Shown: positions 1-7,291 of the stretch, one piece after another
Layout of the letters: every line of letters starts with the position of its first letter
How positions within the stretch are numbered: position 1 is the first letter of the stretch
Assembly (NCBI GenBank): GCA_002352055.1
Contig: DEHS01000097.1
Coordinates: forward strand, 82,565 to 90,215
DNA: 7,651 bases
Reading direction: 5' to 3'
Origin: Legionellaceae bacterium UBA2794
GTDB taxonomy: Bacteria > Pseudomonadota > Gammaproteobacteria > Legionellales > Legionellaceae
The notes under the pieces: generated by a model
Seen by the model: the letters and a program-made list of their open reading frames with translations, nothing else
What the model was told of the DNA's origin: nothing
Database searches by the model: none
Program-made: the position numbers and the translations under genes

Positions 1-619
1 TTTTTAATAAATGGTAGCTGGCTACCGCAGCGACAACAAAGCAAGTAGTGGCATACGATGCAAAAAGCATATGAATAAATCGGGGTATAAATGATGGGTT
101 AAATACCACATCCCACCAACTTGCCACGACATATTTTGCGCCAATTAATTCATAACCACTTGGTGTCTGCATCCATGAATTAGCCGACATGATCCAGAAT
201 GCCGAGATTGTTGTGCCAATCGCAACAAGAAGAGTTGCCGTGAAATGCAATGCTGGAGGGACTCGCTTCCATCCAAAAAGCATCACGCCAAGAAATCCTG
301 CTTCCAGAAAAAAGGCGGTCAGGGTTTCATAAGCGAACAAAGCGCCAAGCACATTACCAAATTGAGTAATGAAAGGCCCAAAATTAGTGCCAATCTGATA
401 CGCCAAGACAATTCCTGAGACTACTCCCATACCAAAGGTCAAGGCGAAAATTTTAGTCCAAAATTGACAGAGATTTAAATAAACAGGATTTTTAGTCTTT
501 AGCCACATGGCCTCCATAATGACCAGGAATATGGCCAGCCCAAGGTTGAGCGTTGGAAACAAAATATGGAACCCGATGCTAAATCCAAATTGTATTCTTG
601 ATAACAGTTCAACAATCAT
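1..619 (-). CDS. cydA: Cytochrome bd-type quinol oxidase subunit I, CioA-like (3' end beyond window)
   Basis: This is a partial gene of 206 complete codons, read from ATG at 619 to the left edge. The product is the haem-carrying subunit of an inner-membrane terminal oxidase that oxidises quinol and reduces oxygen to water. Haem residues can be placed by comparison with E. coli CydA: His18 (His19, haem b595), Glu98 and Glu106 (Glu99 and Glu107), and His183 (His186, haem b558). Hydrophobic segments alternate with short loops, and stretches such as FGMGVVSGIVLAYQ and FFLEAGFLGVMLFGW read like the cyanide-insensitive CioA branch. The Q-loop that would settle long versus short type lies outside the window. 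The start is supported by GAGGTGAG at 623-630, seven bases (from AGG) before ATG. The gene is transcribed in the same direction as the GGDEF-EAL gene upstream, but a 143-bp gap with its own promoter candidate suggests independent expression. Family assignment is firm; the cydA/cioA/qxtA naming is less so. Confidence 0.93.
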   Translation of the reverse strand, partial: MIVELLSRIQFGFSIGFHILFPTLNLGLAIFLVIMEAMWLKTKNPVYLNLCQFWTKIFALTFGMGVVSGIVLAYQIGTNFGPFITQFGNVLGALFAYETLTAFFLEAGFLGVMLFGWKRVPPALHFTATLLVAIGTTISAFWIMSANSWMQTPSGYELIGAKYVVASWWDVVFNPSFIPRFIHMLFASYATTCFVVAAVASYHLLK

Positions 620-762
620 TTTCTCACCTCAAAGTGAATCAATTGATTACTCCAGACTTCGATTTTCAACAATCCGGGCTGTCTTTTGAAAGGAAACAAC
701 AAGATCTTCAATTTGAAATAATAGCTTAAAAAAAGGAAGTATGTAATACAAAAATCTAATTA
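620..762 (-). promoter_or_regulatory. Leader and candidate promoter of the cytochrome bd gene
   Basis: This 143-bp gap lies between the stop of the GGDEF-EAL gene and the oxidase start. On the minus strand a sigma70-like pair is visible: ATTACA (742-747) and TATTAT (718-723), 18 bases apart, giving a leader of roughly 90 nt. Several palindromes follow: TTCAATTTGAA (707-717) at the expected start point, AAGATCTT (701-708), and a perfect 12-bp palindrome AATCAATTGATT (637-648) just upstream of the ribosome binding site. Terminal oxidase genes are commonly oxygen-regulated, but I see no good match to an FNR/ANR box (TTGAT-N4-ATCAA). No rho-independent terminator for the upstream gene is evident. 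The promoter is a visual match only. Confidence 0.35.
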
Positions 763-3081
763 TCAGCTTTTAATTTTAGATTGAGGTAGGCTTTTGATGA
801 AAGCAAAAATATTATCCGGAGTATCGGGTGCTTTATAGAAGTATCCCTGAGCAAAATCGCATCCATGGGAGATAACAAAATCACGTTGAAATTCGGTCTC
901 AATCCCTTCCGCAAGCACCTGAATGTTTAAACTGTGACCTAAATTAATAATAGCTTTAGCAATAGCGGCATCGTTTTTATTAGACGCCATCTCACTAATA
1001 AATGAACGGTCAATTTTTAATTTATCCACAGGAAACTGTTTAAGATAGGACAAGCTTGAATAACCGGTTCCAAAATCATCAATCACTAATTTTGTCCCCA
1101 TATCCTTAAGGGCATACATTGTATCCACCACATGATCAATATCTTCTATGAGTAAACTTTCAGTAAGCTCAAGCTCAAGATACTTTGCTTGCAAACCAGT
1201 ACTTTTTAATACTCGAGCCACAACCTCAGGCAATGAGGTCTGCCGGAATTGTCTTCCTGAAATATTAACAGCAACGCTCAGGTTTTTAAGCCCTTGCTTT
1301 TGCCAGGTCTTAAGTTGAGCACAAGCTTCTTTCATTGCCCATTCACCCATTTCCAAAATAAGACCATTCTCTTCTGCCATGGGAATAAAATCTACAGGAC
1401 TGACGAGTCCCAGCGTTTTACTGTGCCAACGCATAAGGGCTTCAAAACCAATAACTTTTGATTGCTTTAAATCAATTAAAGGTTGGTATACTAAAAATAA
1501 TTCATTATTTTTAAGCGCGTCGCGTAGTGCTGTGTCTAATTGCATATGATTAATTACCCGTCTGTTCATTTCTGGGTCATATACCCTATAGGTATTTCTT
1601 CCGTTGTCTTTGGCATGATACATCGACAAGTCAGCACTTTTCATTAACGATTCATAATCGGTTCCATCACGAGGATAGAAACTTATTCCTAAGCTTGCCG
1701 TGACTTTTAAACTATGTTGTTCTATTTGTATCGGTTTTTCAATCGCATGTAAAAGGTTTTGTGCCATTATTTCGGCATCCAGCATATTTTTACAGTCCGG
1801 CAAAAGAATCACGAATTCATCCCCACCTAGTCGAGCAACCGTATCAAAATCGTCTGTTGCAATTAATAACCGATTGGATATAGCCTGTAATAACTTATCA
1901 CCCATGTTATGACCTAAAGTATCATTAGTCATCTTGAATCGGTCTAAATCAAGAAATAAGAATGCCAATATCCCTTTTTTCTTTTTGGCCTGCAATATTG
2001 CCTGATCTACCCTGTCCATTAATAATACACGATTAGGCAAATTGGTCAGAGAATCATAAGTTGCCTGCATGACTAATTGATTCTCCATATCCCTTCTTTG
2101 GGTTGTATCGTTTAAAATGCATACATAATGCTTCACATGACCAAAAGGATCTTTAACTGGCGCCACACTTATTTCACACCAGAAAGCTTCACCATTTCTT
2201 TTGAAACTTTCTATTTCGACAGTTTCTTCACGGAGCTCGCGTATTGCCAGTTCAATTCTTTTATTATTTACATCTTCTGCATTGGTTCCCAATAAGGTGG
2301 TTAGAATTTTACCAACGGACTGGATTTCTGAATAACCTGTAGTTCGCTCAAATGCCTTATTTACATAAATTACTTTATTTTCTTTTTTGGTAATATCGAT
2401 AATTGCAACGCCATGAGTACTGGCTTCAATTGCACGCTCTCTGATAAGAAGCTCATCTTGCGCCATTCTTTTTTGGGTAACATCACGAAAGCTGTAAACT
2501 CTGCCTACAATGTGAGACCCAACTCTTTGTGGCTGAGTGAATCGCTCATAAATTCGGCCGTCTTTAAAGATTAATTCAGGGAGTTCGCCTTGCCATTCAG
2601 GATTTTGGTAAAGATATTGTACATCTGAGATTAATGATTGCGGATCGATTAACTGCTCCAGAATGTATTCGAAACTCATGCTTTCCTTACCAGATTCAAG
2701 CATATAAGAAGGAATTCGCCACATTTCAACGAACTTCTGATTCCAGTCAACCACTGCCCCTTGGCCATTTACCATCATAATGCCGTCAGCTGTCGATTCA
2801 AGGGTGGCTCTTAACAATGATAATGATTTCTCCAGCTCCGAATTCTTTTCCAGAATTTCATTGGGATTAACATTAATATTTTCCGTGAGGGGTGATATTG
2901 TTGTGCGCTTAAATTCAGGCTGATTATGATACCATTGCTCTAGTAATTCAGATAATTTGGGGTGATTACCAATAATCTTTAATTCCTCGCTGATGTCCGT
3001 CACTGACGGTTCCTTGCCTCTTTTTTTTATTTTTTCAGCGGCAGCGGCAACTTTTTCGTAATTGATTTCTTGCCTACGCAT
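763..3081 (-). CDS. KfrA-like DNA-binding / PAS-PAS / GGDEF-EAL cyclic-di-GMP protein
   Basis: A 772-residue protein predicted to make and/or degrade c-di-GMP. Residues 1-55 resemble the KfrA N-terminal DNA-binding domain (INYEKVAAAAEKIK, then GKEPSV and a helix ending LSELLEQW). A short charged coiled coil spans about 75-92. The first PAS domain is about 90-205 and the second about 212-330, LOV-like but without the photoactive Cys. The GGDEF domain (about 338-500) has Asp378 and an intact GGDEF at 419-423. The inhibitory RxxD site is absent; the equivalent residues 410-413 read DDFD. The EAL domain (about 510-765) keeps E547-A-L, Asn606, Glu638, Asp668-Asp669, Lys689, Glu725 and Gln745, so phosphodiesterase activity is expected. 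No membrane segment or signal peptide is seen, so it is probably cytoplasmic. The start is backed by GAGGG at 3086-3090. It is divergent from the transsulfuration gene, and its partner process is unknown. Domain calls are firm for GGDEF/EAL, good for PAS, and moderate for KfrA. Confidence 0.95.
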   Translation of the reverse strand: MRRQEINYEKVAAAAEKIKKRGKEPSVTDISEELKIIGNHPKLSELLEQWYHNQPEFKRTTISPLTENINVNPNEILEKNSELEKSLSLLRATLESTADGIMMVNGQGAVVDWNQKFVEMWRIPSYMLESGKESMSFEYILEQLIDPQSLISDVQYLYQNPEWQGELPELIFKDGRIYERFTQPQRVGSHIVGRVYSFRDVTQKRMAQDELLIRERAIEASTHGVAIIDITKKENKVIYVNKAFERTTGYSEIQSVGKILTTLLGTNAEDVNNKRIELAIRELREETVEIESFKRNGEAFWCEISVAPVKDPFGHVKHYVCILNDTTQRRDMENQLVMQATYDSLTNLPNRVLLMDRVDQAILQAKKKKGILAFLFLDLDRFKMTNDTLGHNMGDKLLQAISNRLLIATDDFDTVARLGGDEFVILLPDCKNMLDAEIMAQNLLHAIEKPIQIEQHSLKVTASLGISFYPRDGTDYESLMKSADLSMYHAKDNGRNTYRVYDPEMNRRVINHMQLDTALRDALKNNELFLVYQPLIDLKQSKVIGFEALMRWHSKTLGLVSPVDFIPMAEENGLILEMGEWAMKEACAQLKTWQKQGLKNLSVAVNISGRQFRQTSLPEVVARVLKSTGLQAKYLELELTESLLIEDIDHVVDTMYALKDMGTKLVIDDFGTGYSSLSYLKQFPVDKLKIDRSFISEMASNKNDAAIAKAIINLGHSLNIQVLAEGIETEFQRDFVISHGCDFAQGYFYKAPDTPDNIFAFIKSLPQSKIKS

Positions 3082-3224
3082 GCATCCCTCACTAGAATGA
3101 CCTACATATTTAATAACGGCAGTTATGTCTTAAACTTTAGCAAATAATAGTCTTATAGTACAAAATTAAATCCAATGTGGAGATGGATTAAAACAAATTA
3201 TAATAATTCAGGGAGTATAACATC
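3082..3224. promoter_or_regulatory. Divergent intergenic promoter region
   Basis: These 143 bp must carry the promoters of both flanking, divergently transcribed genes. For the plus-strand transsulfuration gene there are two candidates. One is TTAAAC (3130-3135) with TATAGT (3154-3159), 18 bases apart. The other is a perfect TATAAT at 3199-3204, which lacks a good -35 and would start transcription almost at the ribosome binding site (GGGAG, 3211-3215, nine bases before ATG 3225). I prefer the first. For the minus-strand GGDEF-EAL gene I see only weak hexamers, such as AAGACA with an A+T-rich -10 region around 3105-3115, plus its ribosome binding site at 3086-3090. No met box or riboswitch-like structure was recognised. 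Confidence 0.4.
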
Positions 3225-4376
3225 ATGAAAAATAATCACTTTGACACCCGTGCAATTCACGCAGGACAAGAGCCATGCCCGACTACTGGTGCAGTCATGA
3301 CTCCCATTTATGCAACATCAACCTATAGGCAAAAAGCTCCTGGAGAACACCAGGGCTATGAATACTCTCGCACTCATAATCCTACTCGTAGCGCATACGA
3401 AGCCTGTATTGCGAGTTTGGAATCAGGTCAGCACGGCTTTGCCTTTGCATCTGGGATGGCTGCTACTAACACCATAATCGATTTACTGGATGCCGGTGAC
3501 CATGTTATTGCCATGGATGATCTTTATGGCGGCTCATTCAGGCTGTTCGATAAAGTTAAAACGCGTACTAACAATTTATCCTTTTCATTCGTAGATATGT
3601 CTGATTCACAAAATATTGAAGCCGCAATCACTCCTAAAACCAAATTGATTTGGCTTGAGACTCCATCAAATCCCATGCTAAAACTTGCAAATCTCCGTGA
3701 GATATCAGCCATCGCGAAGAAACATAATCTGATAACAGTTGCAGACAACACCTTTGCAACCCCATGGATTCAGCGCCCGATTGAAACAGGTTTTGATATT
3801 GTGATTCATTCCGCTACTAAATACCTTAATGGTCACTCGGATGTAGTAAGCGGTGTAGTAGTGGTTGGAGATAATATGGAACTTGCGGAGCGATTCGGTT
3901 ATTTGCAAAATGCCTGTGGCGGAATTGCCGGGCCCTTTGACAGCTTTTTGGTTTTACGCAGCCTTAAAACCCTCGCAGTTCGAATGCAGAGACATTGTGA
4001 GAACGCCAGAGAACTTGCTAGTTGGTTAAATAAACATCCTAAAGTGAATAAAGTAATTTATCCTGGACTAAATCATCACCCGCAACATGCGTTAGCCAAG
4101 GAGCAGATGGCGGATTTTGGCGGAATGATTTCTATTGTAATTGACGGCGGCATAAACGAGGCAAAAAGATTCCTTTCCAGATGTGAATTGTTTACGCTTG
4201 CTGAAAGTCTTGGCGGAGTTGAAAGTTTGATTGAGCATCCGGCAATCATGACTCATGCATCCATACCCGCTGAGAAACGTAAAGCGCTTGGAATAGATGA
4301 TGGTTTCATCAGATTATCGGTAGGTATAGAATACATTGACGATTTAAAAGCTGATTTAGAATATGCCTTGAGCTAA
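3225..4376 (+). CDS. metB: Cystathionine gamma-lyase / gamma-synthase family PLP enzyme
   Basis: A 383-residue, full-length member of the Cys/Met-metabolism PLP-dependent (fold type I) family, which interconverts cysteine, cystathionine and homocysteine in the cytoplasm. Visible active-site residues: Lys199 in SATKYLNGHSD (Schiff base with PLP), Asp174 in VADNTF (pyridine nitrogen), Tyr101 in DDLYGG (ring stacking), Tyr47 and Arg49 in YEYSRTHNPTR (phosphate, from the neighbouring subunit), and Arg363 in FIRLSVG (substrate carboxylate). Glu46 and Glu333 match Glu59 and Glu339 of human cystathionine gamma-lyase. E. coli gamma-synthase has Asp at the first of these positions. This leans towards lyase activity, but bacterial members are often bifunctional or misnamed, so metB is a family label here. 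The start is supported by GGGAG at 3211-3215. No terminator is evident in the 49 bp before the next gene, so read-through is possible. Confidence 0.93.
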   Translation: MKNNHFDTRAIHAGQEPCPTTGAVMTPIYATSTYRQKAPGEHQGYEYSRTHNPTRSAYEACIASLESGQHGFAFASGMAATNTIIDLLDAGDHVIAMDDLYGGSFRLFDKVKTRTNNLSFSFVDMSDSQNIEAAITPKTKLIWLETPSNPMLKLANLREISAIAKKHNLITVADNTFATPWIQRPIETGFDIVIHSATKYLNGHSDVVSGVVVVGDNMELAERFGYLQNACGGIAGPFDSFLVLRSLKTLAVRMQRHCENARELASWLNKHPKVNKVIYPGLNHHPQHALAKEQMADFGGMISIVIDGGINEAKRFLSRCELFTLAESLGGVESLIEHPAIMTHASIPAEKRKALGIDDGFIRLSVGIEYIDDLKADLEYALS

Positions 4377-4425
4377 TTCCCGATTTATTCTGATAGAATG
4401 ACTCAAGTTTAATTATGGAGTTGTA
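4377..4425 (+). promoter_or_regulatory. Candidate extended -10 promoter for the acyltransferase-dapD-dapE cluster
   Basis: The short gap after the transsulfuration gene contains TGATAGAAT at 4391-4399, which matches an extended -10 element (TGn followed by a 5/6 TATAAT). TTGAGC at 4368-4373 is a -35-like hexamer, but 20 bases away, which is too far to count strongly. The same bases form a small inverted repeat, ATTCT-GAT-AGAAT (4387-4399). It has no T-run, so it is unlikely to be an intrinsic terminator. GGAG at 4417-4420 is the ribosome binding site for ATG 4426. The promoter call is visual. Confidence 0.3.
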
Positions 4426-5319
4426 ATGGTGAAAAAAACTAAAAAAAATGGTGGTCAAATTAATGCTATTCTGGCTTTAACTGTATTAATCATTTCAACC
4501 ACCCTTAGTTTCATCCCTATTTTGTTTATAGGACTACTGAAAATAGTTCCGAACAAACGCTGGCAAGACACATGTACCCGGATGGTTGATCAGGTTGCCG
4601 CAATCTGGTCAGGTTTAAATAATTTTTATGTTGATAAAATTCAAAAATTAAATCTGGAAGTATGCGGTCTTGAACATTTAAATCGAAACGACTGGTATCT
4701 GGTTATAGCAAACCATCAAAGCTGGCTTGATATTGTCATTTTACACCGATTATTTAACCGTAAAATTCCAGTATTGAAATTTTTTATAAAGGATCAATTA
4801 AAATGGGTTCCTTTACTTGGCTTTTGTTGGTGGGCCATGGGCTGTGTTTTTATGAAAAGATACAGTAAATCATATCTTGCCAGGAAACCACATAAAAAAG
4901 GTAAAGATCTCATCTCAACTCAAAAAGCGGTCGATTCATTCAAAAGAACACCAGCTTCCATTATGAATTTTATTGAGGGAACCCGTTTTACGTCTGAAAA
5001 AAAATTATCGCAAAACTCACCTTATCAGCATTTATTAAAACCTAAAGCTGGAGGTATTAGCTTCATTATCAGTGCCATGGGGAATCAGATACAAAGTTTA
5101 CTTGATGTGACTATTGTATATAGTGAAAAAAATCATACTTTATGGGATTTTTTATGTAAAAGAGTCCATTCGGTCAAAGTAACTATCAGACATATTGAAA
5201 TACCCAGACAATTTAGTTCCTCATCACTCATTGAAAATGACCAAACGCAAAATGAATTTAAAGAGTGGCTAAACCAGCAATGGTTAGATAAAGATAATCT
5301 GATTACCTCATTACAATAA
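4426..5319 (+). CDS. yihG: YihG-type membrane acyltransferase (PlsC/LPLAT superfamily)
   Basis: A 297-residue lysophospholipid-acyltransferase-family protein, expected to move an acyl chain onto a (lyso)phospholipid or related acceptor at the inner membrane. A hydrophobic segment at about 12-41 should anchor the N-terminus after a basic start (MVKKTKK). The catalytic NHx4D motif is Asn96-His97 to Asp102 (NHQSWLD). The acceptor-phosphate motif EGTR is 184-187, followed by the KPKAGG block at 205-210. The length, the SPYQHLLKPKAGG region and the WLN-W-KD-L-TSL ending read like E. coli YihG rather than PlsC itself. Substrate cannot be deduced. It begins after GGAG at 4417-4420 and ends 10 bp before dapD, so it is very likely co-transcribed with dapDE. 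The link to DAP synthesis may reflect shared cell-envelope demand (inference). Confidence 0.88.
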   Translation: MVKKTKKNGGQINAILALTVLIISTTLSFIPILFIGLLKIVPNKRWQDTCTRMVDQVAAIWSGLNNFYVDKIQKLNLEVCGLEHLNRNDWYLVIANHQSWLDIVILHRLFNRKIPVLKFFIKDQLKWVPLLGFCWWAMGCVFMKRYSKSYLARKPHKKGKDLISTQKAVDSFKRTPASIMNFIEGTRFTSEKKLSQNSPYQHLLKPKAGGISFIISAMGNQIQSLLDVTIVYSEKNHTLWDFLCKRVHSVKVTIRHIEIPRQFSSSSLIENDQTQNEFKEWLNQQWLDKDNLITSLQ

Positions 5320-5329
5320 AGGGAATAGT

Positions 5330-6151
5330 ATGAATTCGTTACATAAAATAATAGAAGATGCCTTTGAGCATCGCCAGAACATTTCTTCAGATAACGCTCC
5401 CTCAGAACTTATTGCAGCGGTTAATGAAGTATTATCTTGCCTGGATAGCGGACAATATCGAGTCGCTGAGAAAATAAATAATGAATGGATAGTGAATCAA
5501 TGGATTAAGAAGGCAGTCCTGCTTTCATTTAAACTGTTTTCCAATCACGTAACTGAAGCAGGTTATTGCCAATTTTTTGATAAAGTTCCACTCAAATACA
5601 CTGGCTATACAGAAGAACAGTTTACTCAGGCTGGCGTGCGTATAGTGCCCAATGCCATGGTTCGTCGTGGTGCTTATATTGCTAAAAATACCATTTTAAT
5701 GCCCTCCTACGTAAATGTTGGGGCATACATAGATGAAGGAGTGATGGTAGATACCTGGGCGACGGTGGGATCATGTGCTCAAATTGGTAAAAATGTACAT
5801 TTATCAGGTGGTGCGGGTATTGGCGGGGTTTTAGAGCCTTTGCAGGCTAATCCTACGATTATTGAAGATAATTGTTTCATTGGTGCTCGTTCAGAAGTAG
5901 TTGAAGGAGTTATTGTGGAGCGTAATTCAGTCATATCGATGGGGGTATTTTTAGGGCAAAGTACCAAAATTTATGATCGTTCGACGGGCGCTATCACTTA
6001 CGGCCGAGTACCTGCTGGATCAGTTGTGGTTGCTGGTAATCTTCCAAGCGACGATGGCAGTCACAGTTTATATTGTGCCGTTATTGTAAAACAAGTGGAT
6101 GAAAAAACCCGTGCAAAGGTTAGTATCAATGAACTTCTTAGAGCAAACTAA
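5330..6151 (+). CDS. dapD: 2,3,4,5-tetrahydropyridine-2,6-dicarboxylate N-succinyltransferase
   Basis: A 273-residue cytoplasmic enzyme, one residue shorter than E. coli DapD. It transfers succinyl from succinyl-CoA to tetrahydrodipicolinate, the committed step of the succinylase branch to meso-diaminopimelate and lysine. The N-terminal helical domain (about 1-100) is followed by hexapeptide repeats forming a left-handed beta-helix (about 105-235). These include the very conserved blocks MPSYVNVGAYIDEG, MVDTWATVGSCAQIGKN and EPLQANPTIIEDNCFIGARS. Residues reported as catalytic in the family are present as Asp141 and Glu189. The C-terminus (SLYCAVIVKQVD, INELLRAN) is complete. The ribosome binding site AAGGGA at 5319-5324 lies at the stop of the acyltransferase gene, and the stop codon directly abuts the ATG of dapE, which acts two steps later. 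Confidence 0.98.
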   Translation: MNSLHKIIEDAFEHRQNISSDNAPSELIAAVNEVLSCLDSGQYRVAEKINNEWIVNQWIKKAVLLSFKLFSNHVTEAGYCQFFDKVPLKYTGYTEEQFTQAGVRIVPNAMVRRGAYIAKNTILMPSYVNVGAYIDEGVMVDTWATVGSCAQIGKNVHLSGGAGIGGVLEPLQANPTIIEDNCFIGARSEVVEGVIVERNSVISMGVFLGQSTKIYDRSTGAITYGRVPAGSVVVAGNLPSDDGSHSLYCAVIVKQVDEKTRAKVSINELLRAN

Positions 6152-7291
6152 ATGAGTGAACTCAAGAGAATCCTGAGTAAATTAATTAGCTTTCCCTCCA
6201 TTAGTCCCAGAGATGCAGGATGCCAGAACTATATGATTGAATACCTGGAGGAAGCCGGATTTTCTTGTCAGCGCTTTAATAAGGAGCCTGTAGATAATTT
6301 TTTTGCGGTTTATGGGACTGAAGGGCATTTATTAGTTTTTGCGGGTCATACTGATGTTGTTCCGGTGGGTGATCCGGATAAGTGGGTAACCAATCCATTT
6401 ATTTTGGAAGAAAAGGAAGGCTTGTACTTTGGTCGTGGGGTTGCTGATATGAAAGGTAGCCTTGCCTGTATGTTGCTTATGGCAAAAAGATTCGTTACCA
6501 CTTATCCCGATTTTAAAGGAAGAATGGGTTTTCTTATCACCAGTGGTGAAGAAGGCGATGATTATGATTGTGGCACCCCTTATATTATGGAACAACTTCA
6601 ACAGCAGAATATTCACATCGATTACTGTGTTATTGGGGAACCATCCAGCGCTAATCGAGTAGGTGACGTGATTAAAGTGGGCCGTCGCGGTTCTTTAAGC
6701 GCTAAAATTCATTTGCAAGGCAAACAGGGTCATGTAGCCTACCCTCATTTAGCTGATAATCCGATCCACAAATTTAGTTCTTTTTTGGCTGATTTAACGA
6801 CTATAGAATGGGATAAGGGAAATGAATATTTTCCACCCACATCGATGCAAGTAACCTATATTCACTCTGGGGGATACGCCGGGAATATTATTCCGGGAGA
6901 AATCGATCTTCATCTGAATTTTCGCTTTTCAACCGTACAGACTGATGTATTGTTAAAAAATCAAATTAATCATTTATGTAAAAAATATGAAATCAATCCA
7001 GAAATTGAATGGCGGTTAAGCGGCCAGCCCTTTTTAACTAAAAAAGGAATTTTTCTTGATAAATGCCAGTTGGCCATAACTGAAACCACTGGTTTAAATA
7101 CAGAGTTGTCTACTACAGGTGGAACTTCTGACGGACGTTTCATTGCACCCTATGGTATTGAAGTAGTCGAAATCGGACCTGTAAATGCAACCATCCATCA
7201 AATTAATGAATGTGTAGCCAGCAATGATTTAGTGATATTAGAACAGATTTATTTTTCCATTGCGGAAAAATTATTGCTAAGACCTCTATGA
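6152..7291 (+). CDS. dapE: Succinyl-diaminopimelate desuccinylase
   Basis: A 379-residue di-zinc M20-family amidohydrolase, full length for DapE. It hydrolyses N-succinyl-L,L-diaminopimelate to L,L-diaminopimelate and succinate, removing the group added by DapD. Metal ligands and catalytic residues are in their expected places: His66 and the following Asp68 (AGHTDVVP), Asp99 (GVADMKG), Glu133 (general base) and Glu134 (SGEEGD), Glu163 (IGEPSS) and His349 (NATIHQINE). His194 (KQGHVAYPH) in the dimerisation domain and the GGTSDGRF block (323-330) are also kept. Its ATG follows the dapD TAA with no spacer, and upstream there is only a weak purine stretch (TTAGAG, about 6138-6143). Translation is therefore probably coupled to dapD termination. 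No intrinsic terminator was found downstream. Confidence 0.98.
   Translation: MSELKRILSKLISFPSISPRDAGCQNYMIEYLEEAGFSCQRFNKEPVDNFFAVYGTEGHLLVFAGHTDVVPVGDPDKWVTNPFILEEKEGLYFGRGVADMKGSLACMLLMAKRFVTTYPDFKGRMGFLITSGEEGDDYDCGTPYIMEQLQQQNIHIDYCVIGEPSSANRVGDVIKVGRRGSLSAKIHLQGKQGHVAYPHLADNPIHKFSSFLADLTTIEWDKGNEYFPPTSMQVTYIHSGGYAGNIIPGEIDLHLNFRFSTVQTDVLLKNQINHLCKKYEINPEIEWRLSGQPFLTKKGIFLDKCQLAITETTGLNTELSTTGGTSDGRFIAPYGIEVVEIGPVNATIHQINECVASNDLVILEQIYFSIAEKLLLRPL

Noticed and set aside
507..689. 60-codon plus-strand open frame across the oxidase start
   Set aside because: It is antisense to the clearly coding cytochrome bd gene and its leader, its product resembles nothing I know, and it has no support of its own.
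1700..1912. 70-codon plus-strand open frame inside the GGDEF region
   Set aside because: It is antisense to the conserved GGDEF domain and is explained by the codons of that gene.
3524..3908. Two overlapping minus-strand open frames inside the transsulfuration gene
   Set aside because: Both are shadows of a gene whose active-site motifs are on the plus strand; neither gives a recognisable protein.
5779..5967. 62-codon minus-strand open frame inside dapD
   Set aside because: It is a shadow of the highly conserved hexapeptide-repeat region.
6332..6662. Minus-strand (94-codon) and plus-strand (66-codon) frames inside dapE
   Set aside because: Both overlap metal-ligand motifs of DapE in other frames, so they are incidental.
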